Positions 6,257 to 7,526 of a DNA stretch of 7,526 nucleotides are shown here, one piece after another. The stretch's first letter is position 1. Each line of letters starts with the position of its first letter. Below the pieces are notes generated by a model. That model worked only from the letters and a program-made list of their open reading frames with translations. It was not told the origin of the DNA and made no database searches. The position numbers and the translations under genes are program-made. This DNA comes from an uncultured Bacteroides sp. (GTDB lineage Bacteria; Bacteroidota; Bacteroidia; Bacteroidales; Bacteroidaceae): assembly GCA_900546355.1 (NCBI GenBank), contig URCM01000123.1:1-7526 (forward strand), read 5' to 3'.

Positions 6257-7450
6257 ATGAGTAAAGTATTGATTATCGGTGCAGGCGGTGTAGGTACCGT
6301 GGTTGCACACAAAGTGGCTCAACATCCCGAGGTGTTTACGGAAGTGATGATTGCCAGCCGTACCCAGTCGAAATGCGATGCAATCGTGAAAGCAATCGGC
6401 AACCCTAACATCAAGACCGCTAAGGTAGATGCAGACAATGTAGACGAACTGGTGGCTTTATTCAACGGGTTTAAACCCGAAATCGTTATTAACGTGGCAC
6501 TCCCCTACCAAGACTTGACCATCATGGAGGCTTGCTTGAAATCGGGCGTGAACTACCTGGATACAGCCAATTATGAGCCGAAAGATGTAGCTCATTTTGA
6601 ATATAGCTGGCAATGGGCTTATAAGAAACGTTTCGAGGATGCCGGGCTGACCGCTATCCTGGGATGCGGATTCGACCCGGGCGTAAGTGGAGTTTATACA
6701 GCGTATGCGGCTAAGCATCATTTCGATGAAATCCAGTATCTGGACATCGTGGACTGCAATGCGGGCAACCATCATAAGGCGTTCGCCACGAACTTCAACC
6801 CCGAAATCAACATCCGCGAGATTACCCAGAACGGACGTTATTACGAGGACGGGAAGTGGATTACCACCAAACCGTTGGAATTCCACAAAGACTTGACTTA
6901 TCCGAACATCGGCCCGCGCGATTCTTACCTGCTGTATCACGAGGAGCTGGAATCGCTGGTAAAGAACTTCCCCACCATCAAGCGTGCCCGCTTCTGGATG
7001 ACTTTCGGTCAGGAATACCTCACTCACCTGCGTGTGATTCAGGATATCGGCATGGCAAGCATCGAGCCTATTAATTATAATGGCATGGAAATCGTGCCGC
7101 TCCAGTTCTTGAAAGCCGTGTTGCCCAACCCGCAAGACCTGGGCGAGAATTACGAAGGCGAAACGTCTATCGGATGCCGCATCCGGGGTATCAAGGACGG
7201 TAAGGAACGCACTTATTATGTATATAACAACTGCTCACATCAGGAAGCCTACAAGGAAACCGGCATGCAGGGCGTAAGCTATACGACGGGTGTTCCGGCG
7301 ATGATTGGTGCGATGATGTTCCTGAAAGGCTTGTGGAAGCGTCCGGGTGTGTGGAACGTGGAAGAATTCGACCCCGATCCGTTTATGGACGAACTGAACA
7401 AGAACGGATTGCCTTGGCACGAAGTGTTCGACGGCGATTTGGAACTGTAA
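6257..7450 (+). CDS. Carboxynorspermidine/carboxyspermidine dehydrogenase (saccharopine dehydrogenase family)
   Basis: A cytosolic, NADPH-dependent enzyme of 397 residues in the saccharopine dehydrogenase (Lys1-type) family. In the alternative polyamine route it condenses aspartate beta-semialdehyde with putrescine or diaminopropane to carboxyspermidine or carboxynorspermidine, which a separate decarboxylase converts to the polyamine. Bacteroides is known to make spermidine this way. The N-terminus MSKVLIIGAGGVGTVVAHK is a Rossmann nucleotide-binding motif (GAGGVG, 8-13). ASR (33-35) after the second strand suits the 2'-phosphate of NADPH. Family-typical stretches include INVALPYQDLTIMEAC (78-93), NYLDTANYEP (99-108) and GCGFDPGVSGVYTAY (136-150). 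The ATG at 6257 is preceded by an A-rich leader and starts exactly at the Rossmann strand. The decarboxylase gene is not in the window. A true saccharopine dehydrogenase role is less likely, but the sequence alone does not exclude it. Confidence 0.88.
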   Translation: MSKVLIIGAGGVGTVVAHKVAQHPEVFTEVMIASRTQSKCDAIVKAIGNPNIKTAKVDADNVDELVALFNGFKPEIVINVALPYQDLTIMEACLKSGVNYLDTANYEPKDVAHFEYSWQWAYKKRFEDAGLTAILGCGFDPGVSGVYTAYAAKHHFDEIQYLDIVDCNAGNHHKAFATNFNPEINIREITQNGRYYEDGKWITTKPLEFHKDLTYPNIGPRDSYLLYHEELESLVKNFPTIKRARFWMTFGQEYLTHLRVIQDIGMASIEPINYNGMEIVPLQFLKAVLPNPQDLGENYEGETSIGCRIRGIKDGKERTYYVYNNCSHQEAYKETGMQGVSYTTGVPAMIGAMMFLKGLWKRPGVWNVEEFDPDPFMDELNKNGLPWHEVFDGDLEL

Positions 7451-7526
7451 TTCAGTGGATAATTACCAATGAATAATTAAGAAGCTGTTTTGAATTTCTC
7501 CAAAAAGTTTTTCTTGGCTTGATGTA
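7451..7526. other. AT-rich 3' flank, no gene recognised
   Basis: The tail after the dehydrogenase stop codon repeats ATAATTA at 7459-7465 and 7473-7479. It also has a weak stem, CCAAAAA (7500-7506) against TTTCTTGG-side bases (7511-7517), with one mismatch and no following T-run, so it is only a poor terminator candidate. The downstream gene lies outside the window. Confidence 0.35.

Noticed and set aside
6458..7135. 225-codon minus-strand frame opposite the dehydrogenase gene
   Set aside because: It lies entirely within a well-supported conserved enzyme gene and has no recognisable motif, so it is a codon-bias shadow.

Overview
The window looks like chromosomal DNA of a gut-type Bacteroidales (Bacteroides/Phocaeicola-like) bacterium. 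The evidence is the promoter signature TAnnTTTG upstream of three of the four genes, AT-rich leaders without clear Shine-Dalgarno sequences, a CarboxypepD_reg/plug/outer-membrane-barrel protein typical of Bacteroidota, a META-domain lipoprotein, and a carboxy(nor)spermidine dehydrogenase of the kind used by Bacteroides for polyamine synthesis. The species assignment is inference.

Layout: dnaK (35-1951, minus) is a complete, canonical Hsp70 and stands alone, with no dnaJ or grpE beside it. A 264-bp divergent intergenic region (1952-2215) separates it from a large plus-strand outer-membrane beta-barrel gene (2216-4978, 920 aa from the preferred start). That gene converges on a minus-strand lipoprotein gene with two META (HslJ-like) domains (5311-6117). 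The convergent gap (4979-5310) is the most structured non-coding part of the window. It holds a 74-bp nested inverted repeat (5030-5103) and an array of 16-bp palindromes repeating every 22 bp (about 5195-5299). The lipoprotein gene is divergent from the carboxy(nor)spermidine dehydrogenase gene (6257-7450, plus). Their 139-bp spacer carries back-to-back TAnnTTTG boxes and a perfect stem with a GNRA tetraloop at the start of the predicted dehydrogenase mRNA. The last 76 bases hold no recognisable gene.

The four genes do not form an operon or an obvious pathway. Each appears to be its own transcription unit: cytosolic chaperone, envelope barrel, envelope lipoprotein, cytosolic polyamine enzyme. 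I see no transposase, phage gene, toxin-antitoxin pair, CRISPR array, tRNA or rRNA. The coding content is ordinary, and the observations worth following up are the repeats and the regulatory DNA between the genes.
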